Below are positions 26,052 through 34,524 of a stretch of 64,000 bases of DNA, piece by piece. Made by a program: the position numbers and the translations under genes. Source of the stretch: Candidatus Tectomicrobia bacterium (GTDB lineage: Bacteria; UBA8248). Each line of letters begins with the position of its first letter. The stretch's first letter is position 1. Below the pieces are notes generated by a model. That model saw nothing but the letters and a program-made list of their open reading frames with translations, did not search any database and was not told where the DNA came from. The DNA lies in contig JACPUR010000023.1 of NCBI GenBank assembly GCA_016192135.1, forward strand, positions 44,084 through 108,083. Direction: 5' to 3'.

Positions 26052-28979
26052 CTACAGCCCCTGCGCCCGGTCCACCTCCTCCAGCATGGCCCGCACCTTC
26101 TCGAGCTGCTCCTCCGAGCCGGCTTCCTTGAACAGGTCGCGCGCCTCGGTTAGGCGCAGGCGCGCCTTGTCGAGGGCGCCCTGCTCGAGGTGGAGCCGCC
26201 CCAGGTTGCCGAGGCTCGTGGCCTGGCCGACGAGGTGATCCTCCTCGCGGTTGATCCGGAGCGCCCGCTCGTAGGCCTCCTCGGCCTCCTCGAGGTCCCC
26301 CCGGAAGTAGTGGATGTTCCCGATGTTGCTCAGGTGCGCGGCCTCGCCCTTGCGGTTGCCGAGCTCCCGGTGGATGGCGACCGCCTTTTCGTAGTAGCTC
26401 AGGGCGCGGGTGAACTGATCGAGCGCGGTGTAGGTGCCCCCCATCTGCCCCAGCACGAGAGCCTCGCCCGCCGCGTCGCCCATCTCGCGGCAGGCGCGCG
26501 AGGCTTCCTCGAGGTTCTTGAGGGCCGCGTCGGCGTCCCCGAGCTGGGTCTGGACCGAGGCGAGGGCGACGAGGGCGCGCGCCCACTCGGCGTGCTCGCC
26601 CGACTTCCGGAAGTGGGAGGCCGACTCCGCCAGGTGCTCCCGGGCGCGCCCGGCGTCCCCCAGCCGCCTCAGGAGCTGGCCCGCCCGCAGGTGGAGGCGG
26701 GAGAGCTGGGCCGGGTCCCCCTTCGTCCCCAGCGCCTCGATGGCCGAGGCCGTGGCCTCGGCCGCCCGGGCGTGGTCGCCCTTCACCTGGTAGAAGTACC
26801 CCAGGTTGCGGAAGGCGGCGGCGCGGAGCGAGGCGTCGCCCCCCGCCTCGCGGACGGCCTCCTTGCAGTAGGAGATGGCGGGATCCACCTTTCCCCGCGC
26901 GAAGGTGGCCACGGCCAGGGCGTTCAGCACGGGGCCCAGCCGCCGCGCCCGGCGGAGCGCCTCCTTGAAGTGGCTCGAAGCCTCGTCGTGGCGCCCCAGC
27001 AGGTGCTCCACGATCCCCAGCCGGATGTACTCCTCGGGCTGGACCGCCGCCTTGCCCGCCTGGCGCTCCTGAAGGTCGGTGAGCGCCGCCTGGGTCACCC
27101 CCTGCGCCCAGGCGGGGAGGCGGACCTCCCCCTCTTCCGCGAACAGCAGGTCGCCCGGGCAATGGTCGGCGGCGAGCTTGCGCACGAGGTCGGCCGGGGA
27201 GGCGGCCGGGACGGGCGCTTCTTCTTCCTCCCGCGGGAGATCGTCTTCGTCCGGCATCGCGGAAGGAGACTCCGCCGCCGGGAGGGCGGGCGCCTCGGGA
27301 AGGGGGGGAGGGGGAGGAGCGGGAGGTTCCCCGGGGCGGCCGGGGGAGGGCGCGACCTCTCCCTGCTTGGAGATGTTCTCGAGCGCCTCGTTCTCCTCGT
27401 AGAGGAGCGCGTTGCCGATGGGCTCCTCGGACACGTCCTCCTCGGGCAGGCCCCGCTCGCTCCGCAGGACGGCGAAGACATCGGCGCCGCCCTCTTCCTC
27501 GGAGGGTAGATCGGGCGGCCGCTCCCCCGTTTCGGTTTCAGCCGGGGCGGAGGGGGCCGGCGCGGCGGCGGCGGGAGGCTCCTCCTCCAGCTCCTCGAGG
27601 AGGATGGCCCCTTCTTCCTCCCCGGGCGCGCGGGCCTCCTCGATGACGTCCGGCTCCTCCTCCTCGGAGGGAAGGGCGGGCAAATCCGCCTCCTCCGGCG
27701 CGCGGCGCGCCTCGCCGGCCTCCCGGGGAGCGGCGGGCGCCTCCTCGATCGCCTCCTCGTCCATCAGGAAGAGCGCCTCTTCCCCGGCGGCGCCCTCTCC
27801 GCCCGCGGCGCTCCCCTCGCCCGCTGTTTCACCAGGCTCCTCCGCGAACACCGGAGCGTCCCCGATGGGAGCGGCGGGCGGGACGGCGCGGGAAGCGGCC
27901 GGAGGGGCGTCCGGTTCCTCCTCCTCCTCGGCGGGGAAGGGCGCCGTCTCCTCCTCCTTCAGGAACAGGTCCGGGGCAGGCGCCTCCGACGCGGCCGCTT
28001 CCTCGTCGAACAGGGAGACTTCCTCGGGCGCCGCCTCGCCAGCCCCGGGCGGAGCGCTCTCGGGCTCTCGCGGCGGCCCGGGGGCGGCGGAGGCGGGCTC
28101 CCCGGGCAGCGCGGCCGCCGCCTCGTCGAAACCGGAGTACGCGGGGGCTTCCCCGGCGCCGAGGCCGAGGAAGTCGCCTTCCTCCCCCTCTTCCCGGGCC
28201 GGTTCCTCGTCCCGGGCCGGCGGGGCGGGCGCCAGGGCCTCCGAGACCAGGGGGGGGCGCTCCTCCGGCGAGACGGAGATGTGGGGCCGCCAGGGCAGGG
28301 CGGCCGGATCGGCGGGGGCGGCCGGGGAGGAGGGCGCGGCGGCGTCCGTCACCGCGAGGCCCATGAGCTGGGCGACGGTGAGCCGGAAGGGCGCCTCCTT
28401 CGGGGCGGGAAGATTTTCCCACCAGGGCCTGCGCCCCCCGTTGCCGGACGAGGCGCCGCCGTGAGACGCGGGGGCTTCCCGGGGACCGGGAGAGATGGAA
28501 GCCGGCGGGGCGGGCGGAGGACCAGGGGCGCGCGGCGGCCCGGCGGGGGCGGAGGAAATGAGGTCGAGAGCCTCCTCGCCGCCCTCCGCCTCATCCGGGG
28601 GCCGCAGCGGCTTGGGCACGCTGGCGGCCTCCATCTGGCGCTTCTGCTCCTCCCGCCGCCGCTCCTCGCCGGCGCTGATGGGGATGGCCTCGAGCGCCTT
28701 CATGCGGGAGGGGATGCTGCCGTCCGAGGCGCGGGAGGAGGCGACGTACTGCCTCTCCGGCTCCTGGGGCGCCTCGTCTCCGCCGGCGACCCTCTCCACC
28801 TCCTCGGGCACCCCGGTCCCCCAGGGGGTGGGCTGTCCCCCCTTCTGGAGATAGGGCTCCCAGGCGTCGGCGGGGAAGCTCCCCCGGCGCCCGGCGCGCC
28901 GGTGGTAGAGCCAAAGCGCGGCGAGGCAGGCCCCCGCGAGGAGGCCCACCAGGCCCAGCGTGCCGTAGAGGCCCATCAT
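26052..28979 (-). CDS. large membrane-anchored TPR protein with acidic Pro/Glu-rich linker
   Basis: A 975-residue protein. Residues 5-25 form one N-terminal membrane helix (GLVGLLAGACLAALWLY) followed by a basic stop-transfer segment. About residues 60-590 are low-complexity, dominated by Glu, Ala and Pro, with repeated EEEE/EAPA clusters. The last 380 residues hold seven or more TPR units (for example AYERALRINREEDHLVGQAT). The plan resembles FimV/HubP-like scaffolds in outline only; no LysM or FimV C-terminal motif was seen. Its start overlaps the stop of the upstream amidohydrolase gene. Function unknown, probably an inner-membrane assembly scaffold. Confidence 0.75.
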   Translation of the reverse strand: MMGLYGTLGLVGLLAGACLAALWLYHRRAGRRGSFPADAWEPYLQKGGQPTPWGTGVPEEVERVAGGDEAPQEPERQYVASSRASDGSIPSRMKALEAIPISAGEERRREEQKRQMEAASVPKPLRPPDEAEGGEEALDLISSAPAGPPRAPGPPPAPPASISPGPREAPASHGGASSGNGGRRPWWENLPAPKEAPFRLTVAQLMGLAVTDAAAPSSPAAPADPAALPWRPHISVSPEERPPLVSEALAPAPPARDEEPAREEGEEGDFLGLGAGEAPAYSGFDEAAAALPGEPASAAPGPPREPESAPPGAGEAAPEEVSLFDEEAAASEAPAPDLFLKEEETAPFPAEEEEEPDAPPAASRAVPPAAPIGDAPVFAEEPGETAGEGSAAGGEGAAGEEALFLMDEEAIEEAPAAPREAGEARRAPEEADLPALPSEEEEPDVIEEARAPGEEEGAILLEELEEEPPAAAAPAPSAPAETETGERPPDLPSEEEGGADVFAVLRSERGLPEEDVSEEPIGNALLYEENEALENISKQGEVAPSPGRPGEPPAPPPPPLPEAPALPAAESPSAMPDEDDLPREEEEAPVPAASPADLVRKLAADHCPGDLLFAEEGEVRLPAWAQGVTQAALTDLQERQAGKAAVQPEEYIRLGIVEHLLGRHDEASSHFKEALRRARRLGPVLNALAVATFARGKVDPAISYCKEAVREAGGDASLRAAAFRNLGYFYQVKGDHARAAEATASAIEALGTKGDPAQLSRLHLRAGQLLRRLGDAGRAREHLAESASHFRKSGEHAEWARALVALASVQTQLGDADAALKNLEEASRACREMGDAAGEALVLGQMGGTYTALDQFTRALSYYEKAVAIHRELGNRKGEAAHLSNIGNIHYFRGDLEEAEEAYERALRINREEDHLVGQATSLGNLGRLHLEQGALDKARLRLTEARDLFKEAGSEEQLEKVRAMLEEVDRAQGL

Positions 28980-30583
28980 GGCGTCCGGCCGCCGTTCGAA
29001 GCGGGCTTGCGCAGCCCGCGCCCGGGCCGGGCCCCGGTATGGGCTCCGCCCTCCACGACGGGGACGCCGTTCACGAGGACCATCTCGATTCCCTCGGGAT
29101 AGGCCATGGGCGTTTCGTAGGTGGTGCGGTCGCGCACCCGCGCGGGGTCGAAGAGCACGAGGTCGGCCTTGAAGCCCGCCCGCAGGACGCCCCGGTCCCG
29201 GATGCCCAGCCGCCGCGCGGGCGCGGAGGTCATCTTGCGGACGGCCTCGGCGAGCGGGAGCAGGCCCTCGTCGCGAGCGAGGTTCCCGAGCACGGCGGGG
29301 AAGGTGCCGAAGTTCCGGGGATGGGGGCGGCCCGCGCCGAGCGGCGGCTCGTGGGTGAGCGCCCCGGCGTCCGAGCCCACCATGACGTAGGGCTTCCTCA
29401 GGATGCGGCGCATGTTCTCGCCGCTCATCATGAAGATGAGGATCTCCACCTGGAGCCGGTCCTCGGCGAGGAGGTCCATCATCGCCTCGCAGGGGTCGAG
29501 GCCGCGCCGGAGGCCCAGCCCGGCGAGGGTCAGGCCCTCGCAGCCGGCGTTCTTCCCGGTGAACGCGCGGCTGATGAGGACGCGTTCCCAGTACTCGGGC
29601 TCGGGGTGGGCGGCGAGGATCTCCGCGCGGATGCGGGCCCGGCTCTCGGGCGAGCGGAGGCGGGCCAGCCTCTCCTCCAGGCTCCCGTCGTGCGCCCAGT
29701 CGGGCAGCAAGGCGCTCAGGTGGGTGTTCGAGGCGGTGTAGGGATAGCGGTCGCTGGTCACGTCCTGCCCGCGCGCCCGCGCCTCCTCGATGAGGGAGAA
29801 GGCGGCGTCGAGCTTGCCCCAGTTCTTCTCCCCCGCAGTCTTGAGGTGGCTGATCTGGAGGGGGAGGCCCGCGTCGCGCGCCGCGCCGATGACCTCCTCG
29901 ATCGCCTCGAGCAGCCCCCCGCCCTCGCTGCGCATGTGGGTGGCGAGGAGGCCCCCGCGCGCGCCCGCCACGCGGCAGAGCGCGGTCAGCTCCCCCCGGT
30001 CCGCGAAGCAGGCCGGGGCGTAGATGAGCCCGGTCGAGAGGCCGAAGGCGCCCTCGGCCATCCCCTGGGCGACCATGGCCTCCATCCGGGCGAGCTCCCC
30101 GGCGGTGGCGGGCCGGGCGCTCCCGCCCATCACGCTCGCGCGCACGGTGTTGTGGCCCACGAGGGGGGCGTAGTTCACCGAAATGCCGGTTTCTTCCATC
30201 CGGCGGAGGTGGCCATCCAGGGTGTCGAAGGGGAGCTCCAGGCCGTACTGCTCGCGGTAGCTCCCGGCGCGCTCCCGGGCCTCGGGGCCCCCGATGGGGG
30301 CGGCGGAGTAGCCGCAGTTGCCCCCGACGTCGGTCGTCACCCCCTGGCGCACCTTGGCCTCGGCCGTGGGGTTGATCAGGAGGTAATAATCGGAGTGGCC
30401 GTGGATGTCGACGAAGCCGGGCGAGAGCGCCATGTCCCGCGCGTCGATGGTCCGGCGGGCCGGGCCCTCCACCCGGGGGCCCGCCGCCGCGATGGCGTCC
30501 CCGGAGACGGCCAGATCGCCCGGATAGGGCTCTCCGCCCTCCCCGTCGTAGAGCAGGGCGCCGCGGAACAAGAGGTCATGCAT
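28976..30583 (-). CDS. N-acyl-D-amino-acid deacylase (D-aminoacylase) family amidohydrolase
   Basis: A 535-residue amidohydrolase of the D-aminoacylase family. The N-terminal beta-sandwich leads to GFVDIHGHSDYYLL with the metal-binding HGHSD motif; NCGYSAAPIGG, GLSTGLIYAPA, ATHMRSEG, ISHLKTAG and the late MVGSDAGAL motif complete the active site. A C-terminal RRLGIRDRGVLRAGFKADLV segment returns to the sandwich. The enzyme would release D-amino acids or related carbamoyl/acyl groups; the substrate is uncertain. It overlaps the TPR gene by four bases. Confidence 0.9.
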   Translation of the reverse strand: MHDLLFRGALLYDGEGGEPYPGDLAVSGDAIAAAGPRVEGPARRTIDARDMALSPGFVDIHGHSDYYLLINPTAEAKVRQGVTTDVGGNCGYSAAPIGGPEARERAGSYREQYGLELPFDTLDGHLRRMEETGISVNYAPLVGHNTVRASVMGGSARPATAGELARMEAMVAQGMAEGAFGLSTGLIYAPACFADRGELTALCRVAGARGGLLATHMRSEGGGLLEAIEEVIGAARDAGLPLQISHLKTAGEKNWGKLDAAFSLIEEARARGQDVTSDRYPYTASNTHLSALLPDWAHDGSLEERLARLRSPESRARIRAEILAAHPEPEYWERVLISRAFTGKNAGCEGLTLAGLGLRRGLDPCEAMMDLLAEDRLQVEILIFMMSGENMRRILRKPYVMVGSDAGALTHEPPLGAGRPHPRNFGTFPAVLGNLARDEGLLPLAEAVRKMTSAPARRLGIRDRGVLRAGFKADLVLFDPARVRDRTTYETPMAYPEGIEMVLVNGVPVVEGGAHTGARPGRGLRKPASNGGRTP

Positions 30584-30670
30584 TGGGCCGGACCCCGCGC
30601 AGGCGGCAGGGCGAAAAACGCCGCAGAAGGCCGCAAAAACAATTCTTTCCGCCGCATTATGGTGGATTCG

Positions 30671-31873
30671 CTAGGGCGCCGCAAATGAAATCACCCACTC
30701 TCCCCCCGCCATCACGGCCCGGATCGCGAGGGTGGCGGGATCGAGGACGCAGAGGTCGGCCGGGGTGCCCGGGAGGAGGCGGCCCGCCTCCTCCTGGAGC
30801 CCGAGCAGGCGGGCGGGCTGCTGGGTGGCCGCGGCCACGGCGCGGCCGGGGGAGAGGCCGGTCCACCTCCGGTAGTTCGGGAGCATCTCCCCCAGCGAGA
30901 GGCGGCTCCCGGAGAGGATGCCTCCGCGCCGCACGGCGGCGCCCTCCGCGGAGGCGCCCTCTCCCGAGAGGCCCCGGTCGGAGACGAGGTCCGAGGTGAG
31001 GACGACGCGCTCCCAGCCCCGGGCCCGCGCGAAGGAGGCGATCGCGCCGGGATGCACGTGGACCCCGTCCGCGATGAGGCCGGCCATGAGGCGCGGGTCC
31101 GAGGCGGCCGCGGCCATGGGCCCCGGCGCGCGGTGATCGGGCGGGCCTCCGCCCGGCGCGCCGTAGCGGTTGAAGGCGTGGACGGCGAAGCGCGCGCCGG
31201 CTTCGATGAATGCCTCCACTTGTTCCTCGGTGGCGGCGGTGTGGCCCATCGCCACGGCCACGCCGCGCCCGCTCATCGCGCGGGCGGCCTCCAGGGCGCC
31301 CCCCGCCTCGGGCGAGAGGGTGAGGAGGCGGAGCCCGGGACGGCCCGAGGGGCCGAAGCCCCCCGCCGCCTCCCCGATGCGCTCGAGTTCCTCCAAATCC
31401 GCGGGGCGGAGGTGCTCCGCCGGATGGGCCCCGCGCATGGCGGGGTTGAAATAGGGGCCTTCGAGGTGGAGGCCGAGGATGGCGGCGCCCCGGCCGGCCC
31501 CGCGCCGCTGGCGCTCCCAGGCCTCGCGGGCCGCCCGGGCGGCGCGCAGGAGATCCTCGGGGGGGGCGGTCGTGGCGGTGGGGAGGAAGGCGGTGGTGCC
31601 CCGGCGGGCGAGCTCCCGGGCCAGGCGGAGGAGGCCCTCCGCGTCCGCGCCGAGGACGGCCTCGGGCCCCAGGCCGTTCACCTGGAGGTCGACGAAGCCC
31701 GGGCAGACGGCGGCGCCCCCGAGGTCGGCGCGGCGGACGCCGGGGGGAAGGGGGAGGGCGCTCCTCGGCCCCACGTAAGCGAAACGCCCTCCTTCGACGA
31801 GAAGGAGGGCGTCGGGGATCCGCTCGAGAGGGGTCCAGGCCTCGCAGCCGGTGAGGGCCAGGGCCTCCGGCAC
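30671..31873 (-). CDS. nagA: N-acetylglucosamine-6-phosphate deacetylase
   Basis: A 400-residue amidohydrolase matching NagA, which deacetylates GlcNAc-6-phosphate during amino-sugar and wall recycling. Motifs: CPGFVDLQVNGLG near residue 60, HLEGPYFNPAMRGAHP with the catalytic-site Glu, AMGHTAAT, AVHAFNRYGAPGGG and LIADGVHVHP; the catalytic Asp is probably in LTSDLVSD. Start GTG at 31873 immediately follows the upstream gene with a 4-base gap. No nagB or PTS gene is nearby. Assignment is good, but the substitution in the TSDLV region leaves room for a related deacetylase. Confidence 0.85.
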   Translation of the reverse strand: MPEALALTGCEAWTPLERIPDALLLVEGGRFAYVGPRSALPLPPGVRRADLGGAAVCPGFVDLQVNGLGPEAVLGADAEGLLRLARELARRGTTAFLPTATTAPPEDLLRAARAAREAWERQRRGAGRGAAILGLHLEGPYFNPAMRGAHPAEHLRPADLEELERIGEAAGGFGPSGRPGLRLLTLSPEAGGALEAARAMSGRGVAVAMGHTAATEEQVEAFIEAGARFAVHAFNRYGAPGGGPPDHRAPGPMAAAASDPRLMAGLIADGVHVHPGAIASFARARGWERVVLTSDLVSDRGLSGEGASAEGAAVRRGGILSGSRLSLGEMLPNYRRWTGLSPGRAVAAATQQPARLLGLQEEAGRLLPGTPADLCVLDPATLAIRAVMAGGEWVISFAAP

Positions 31874-31877
31874 GGGC

Positions 31878-32480
31878 CTAGCCCTTTCGGAGCTTCTTGA
31901 GACCTTCGCGGACGTCCTCGTTGGCCTTGATCAGGGTATCCACGTTCCGCCGCGCGGCGTCGTAGAGCGCCGCCTCCAGGCGGTTCAGGATGATCCGCCC
32001 GGCCAGGGTGTTCACGCCCGGCATGGGGGGAGGCAGCTCCTTCGCCTTCTCGGGGTTCTTGGCGTACTCCTGGACCTGGGTGCTCACCTCGCGGTCGTCG
32101 TAGAGCTCGTTCAGGGCGTAGAGGTAGGTGAGCTTGACGTAGTCGCGCTCCTTGCGCTCCTGGTCCCGCGTCTCGCGGACGATGTTCTCCATGTCCGCGG
32201 CCTCCGGCTTCTTGCTCGAGGAGCGGCAGGCCTTCTCGATCTCCTTGAAATAGTTGGCGTGCTCGTACGCCGGGGGGAACTCCTCCCCGGGGATCTTGCT
32301 GCTGATCTCGAACTGGATGCCGTCCTTCTGGAAGCGGGGAGGTCCGATTTCGTAGGTGATGCCCTTGACGTTGAAGCGGTCCCCCTTCTTCAGCTCGAAC
32401 TTCTTCTGGAGGTCCTTGGTGAGGCGGTTGAGCGTCCGGGAAGCGACCTGGGTGAACAGTTGCTCTTTCAATGTGCCCAT
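31878..32480 (-). CDS. hypothetical protein
   Basis: A 200-residue protein that I do not recognise. It is soluble, rich in Lys, Glu and Arg, without signal peptide or membrane helix. The N-terminal MGTLKEQLFTQVASRTLNRL helix, a predicted strand-rich middle (FNVKGITYEIGPPRFQKD) and a long C-terminal helical region are visible. The start at 32480 is chosen because AGGGGGAT lies eight bases upstream; the ATG at 32522 has no such site. It precedes nagA by four bases and is likely co-transcribed with it. Confidence 0.7.
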   Translation of the reverse strand: MGTLKEQLFTQVASRTLNRLTKDLQKKFELKKGDRFNVKGITYEIGPPRFQKDGIQFEISSKIPGEEFPPAYEHANYFKEIEKACRSSSKKPEAADMENIVRETRDQERKERDYVKLTYLYALNELYDDREVSTQVQEYAKNPEKAKELPPPMPGVNTLAGRIILNRLEAALYDAARRNVDTLIKANEDVREGLKKLRKG

Positions 32481-32638
32481 ATCCGATCCCCCTGCGAAAG
32501 CCCCAAACAGGGCAGGGAACATGCCCCACCCGGCCGAGGATCGTCAAGCCCTTGGCCGGGGCGGCCCCGGGCGGTATGCTCGCCGGCGGCCGGATACCCG
32601 GACCGGAGAACCCGATTCCCCAGGAGAAAGCGAGCGCC

Positions 32639-33565
32639 ATGCCCGAGCCCGTCCGAATCCGATTCGGGGGCTACTCCCCCCCGGAAACCTCCCACAGCCG
32701 CGCCGTCGTCCGCTTCGCCGAGGGGATCGCCCGCCGCACCGGCGGGGCCATCCAGACGGACAAGGTCTGGAACGTGATGGACCTGGGCTACGGGGCCAAC
32801 GAGCTCCTCTGGCTGACCGAGGCGGGGGTCCTCACCATGTGCTACTTCTCGACCGCCTACCTGGCCGAGCGCGTGCCCGAGCTGGGGGTGGTGGACCTCC
32901 CCTCCATCTTCGAGGACCTCGATCACGCCCACGCCGCCCTGGACGGGGAGCTGGGCGCCTACCTGACCGAGTGCACCGAGCGCCGCCTGGGCTACCGGGT
33001 GCTCGGCTACTGGGACAACGGCTTCCGCCACCTCTCGAACCGCCTCCGCCCCGTGCGCTCCCCCGCCGACCTCAAGGGGATGCGGGTGCGCCTCCAGCTC
33101 AACGAGATCCACGCGCGCACCTTCCGCCTGCTGGGCGCCGAGCCCGTGCCCACCGACCTCAAGCCCGGCATCCAGAAGATCGTCTCGGGCGAGGTGGACG
33201 CCCAGGAGAACCCCCTCTCCAACACCATGACCTACGGGGTCCACAAGGTGCACGGCCACGTCACCATGACCGGCACCTTCTACGGCGCGCGGGGGATCTA
33301 CGTTCACAAGGCCACCTTCGACGCCTGGCCGGCCGAGCTCCAGCGGGCGGCGCGGGAGTCCGCGCGCGAGGCCATCCTCTTCCAGCGCGAAGCCGCCGGG
33401 GTGGTGGAGCGGGACTACCGCCAGAAGATGGAGAAGATGGGGATCGCCTTCGTGGACCTCACCCCCGAAGAGCGCGCCGTCTTCCGGCGGGCCGTCCAGC
33501 CCGTCCTCGACGACGCGAGGAAGGAGCTCGGCGAGAAGGTGCTGGCCCTGGCGGCGAGGAGGTAG
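32639..33565 (+). CDS. TRAP transporter DctP-like solute-binding protein lacking a signal peptide
   Basis: A 308-residue protein with the DctP/TAXI-like periplasmic binding fold: ERVPELGVVDLPSIFED, the ADLKGMRVRLQLNEIHA region with the conserved Arg, and PGIQKIVSGEVDAQENPLSN. Members normally deliver organic acids to a TRAP membrane complex. Here the protein starts directly at the first strand (MPEPVRIRFGG) after an AGGAG site, with no hydrophobic leader, and no dctQ/dctM genes are nearby. It may be cytoplasmic or use another export route. It is flanked downstream by palindromic repeats. Confidence 0.82.
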   Translation: MPEPVRIRFGGYSPPETSHSRAVVRFAEGIARRTGGAIQTDKVWNVMDLGYGANELLWLTEAGVLTMCYFSTAYLAERVPELGVVDLPSIFEDLDHAHAALDGELGAYLTECTERRLGYRVLGYWDNGFRHLSNRLRPVRSPADLKGMRVRLQLNEIHARTFRLLGAEPVPTDLKPGIQKIVSGEVDAQENPLSNTMTYGVHKVHGHVTMTGTFYGARGIYVHKATFDAWPAELQRAARESAREAILFQREAAGVVERDYRQKMEKMGIAFVDLTPEERAVFRRAVQPVLDDARKELGEKVLALAARR

Positions 33566-33599
33566 GGCAGCGCCGGAGATTGCCCCGGCGCATGGATCT

Positions 33600-33763
33600 G
33601 TAGGGGCGGTTCGCGAACCGCCCCTACGGAAATCCCGAATCGCGGCAGCATTCAACCGTAGGGGCGGCCCCCTGTGGTCGCCCCGGGGCAGGCACAGGGG
33701 CCTGCCCCTACGATTCCCCCATTTGCCCGCATTCGCGGGGGCGGGTTTAAAACCCGCCCCTAC
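33600..33763. repeat. GTAGGGGC palindrome cluster entering the bioD 3' end
   Basis: Units at 33600-33627 (perfect core GGTTCGCGAACC), a two-palindrome composite at 33658-33711, and 33735-33763 (core GGTTTAAAACC). The last unit reaches into bioD: its terminal CTAC supplies the TAG stop of bioD at 33760-33762. Confidence 0.8.
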
Positions 33764-34497
33764 GTATTTCCCAACGCCGCCAGGTCCAGCCTTTCCGCCG
33801 CCTCCGCCAGCCTAGCCGCCGCCGGGGTGCCGGGACCGGCGCCGCGCCTAAGCTCCGCCCCGATCCCCGGGAGGTGGGGGAACACCCCGAGCAGGGGGGC
33901 GCCGCAGAGCTCCTCGATGGCCCCAGGGTTGCGGCGGGCGGCGGGGGTGTCCTCCCCGGTGAGGTCGTTCAGGACGATGCCCGCGACCGGGATGCCCTCG
34001 GCCCGCGCCGCCCGGACGGTGAGCTGGGTGTGGTTCAGGGTGCCGAGGCCCACGGGCGCCACGATCAGGAGGCCGAGGCCGGCCCCCCGGGCCAGGTCGA
34101 TCATCTGGAGGCCCGGCGCCAGGGGCACGAGCAGCCCCCCCGCCCCCTCGACGAGGAGGGGGCCGGGCGCCCGGCGCAGCGCGGCGATCATCCCGAGCAG
34201 GCGCCCGGCGTCCGGCGGGTTCCCCTCCTCCTCCGCCGCATGGGCCGGGGCGAGGGGGAGGGCGTAGCGGTAGGGGCAGACTTCCTCGATGGGCCTGGGA
34301 TCGCCCGCCGCCTGGCGGAGCGTCCAGGCGTCCTCGGGGTGCAGCGCTCCTCCGCGCCGCTCGCAGCCCGACTCGGCGGGCTTGAACACCCGGGGCCCGA
34401 GCCCCCGCGCCGCCCAGGCCGCGGCCAGGGCGCAGCCCACGACGCTCTTCCCCACGCCCGTCCCCGTGCCGGTCAGGAAGATGGCGGGGTCAGGCAT
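33760..34497 (-). CDS. bioD: ATP-dependent dethiobiotin synthetase
   Basis: A 245-residue BioD, which closes the ureido ring of dethiobiotin with ATP and CO2 in biotin synthesis. The P-loop is GTGTGVGKS at residues 10-18; FKPAESGC, VEGAGGLLVPL and APVGLGTLNHTQL are family motifs. No other bio gene is in the window. The TAG stop lies in the arm of a GTAGGGGC palindrome, so the C-terminus may have been reset by repeat insertion. It is 27 bases after the CocE-like gene. Confidence 0.93.
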   Translation of the reverse strand: MPDPAIFLTGTGTGVGKSVVGCALAAAWAARGLGPRVFKPAESGCERRGGALHPEDAWTLRQAAGDPRPIEEVCPYRYALPLAPAHAAEEEGNPPDAGRLLGMIAALRRAPGPLLVEGAGGLLVPLAPGLQMIDLARGAGLGLLIVAPVGLGTLNHTQLTVRAARAEGIPVAGIVLNDLTGEDTPAARRNPGAIEELCGAPLLGVFPHLPGIGAELRRGAGPGTPAAARLAEAAERLDLAALGNT

Positions 34498-34524
34498 GGG
34501 GGCACCTCATGTCGCGCCTGTCCC

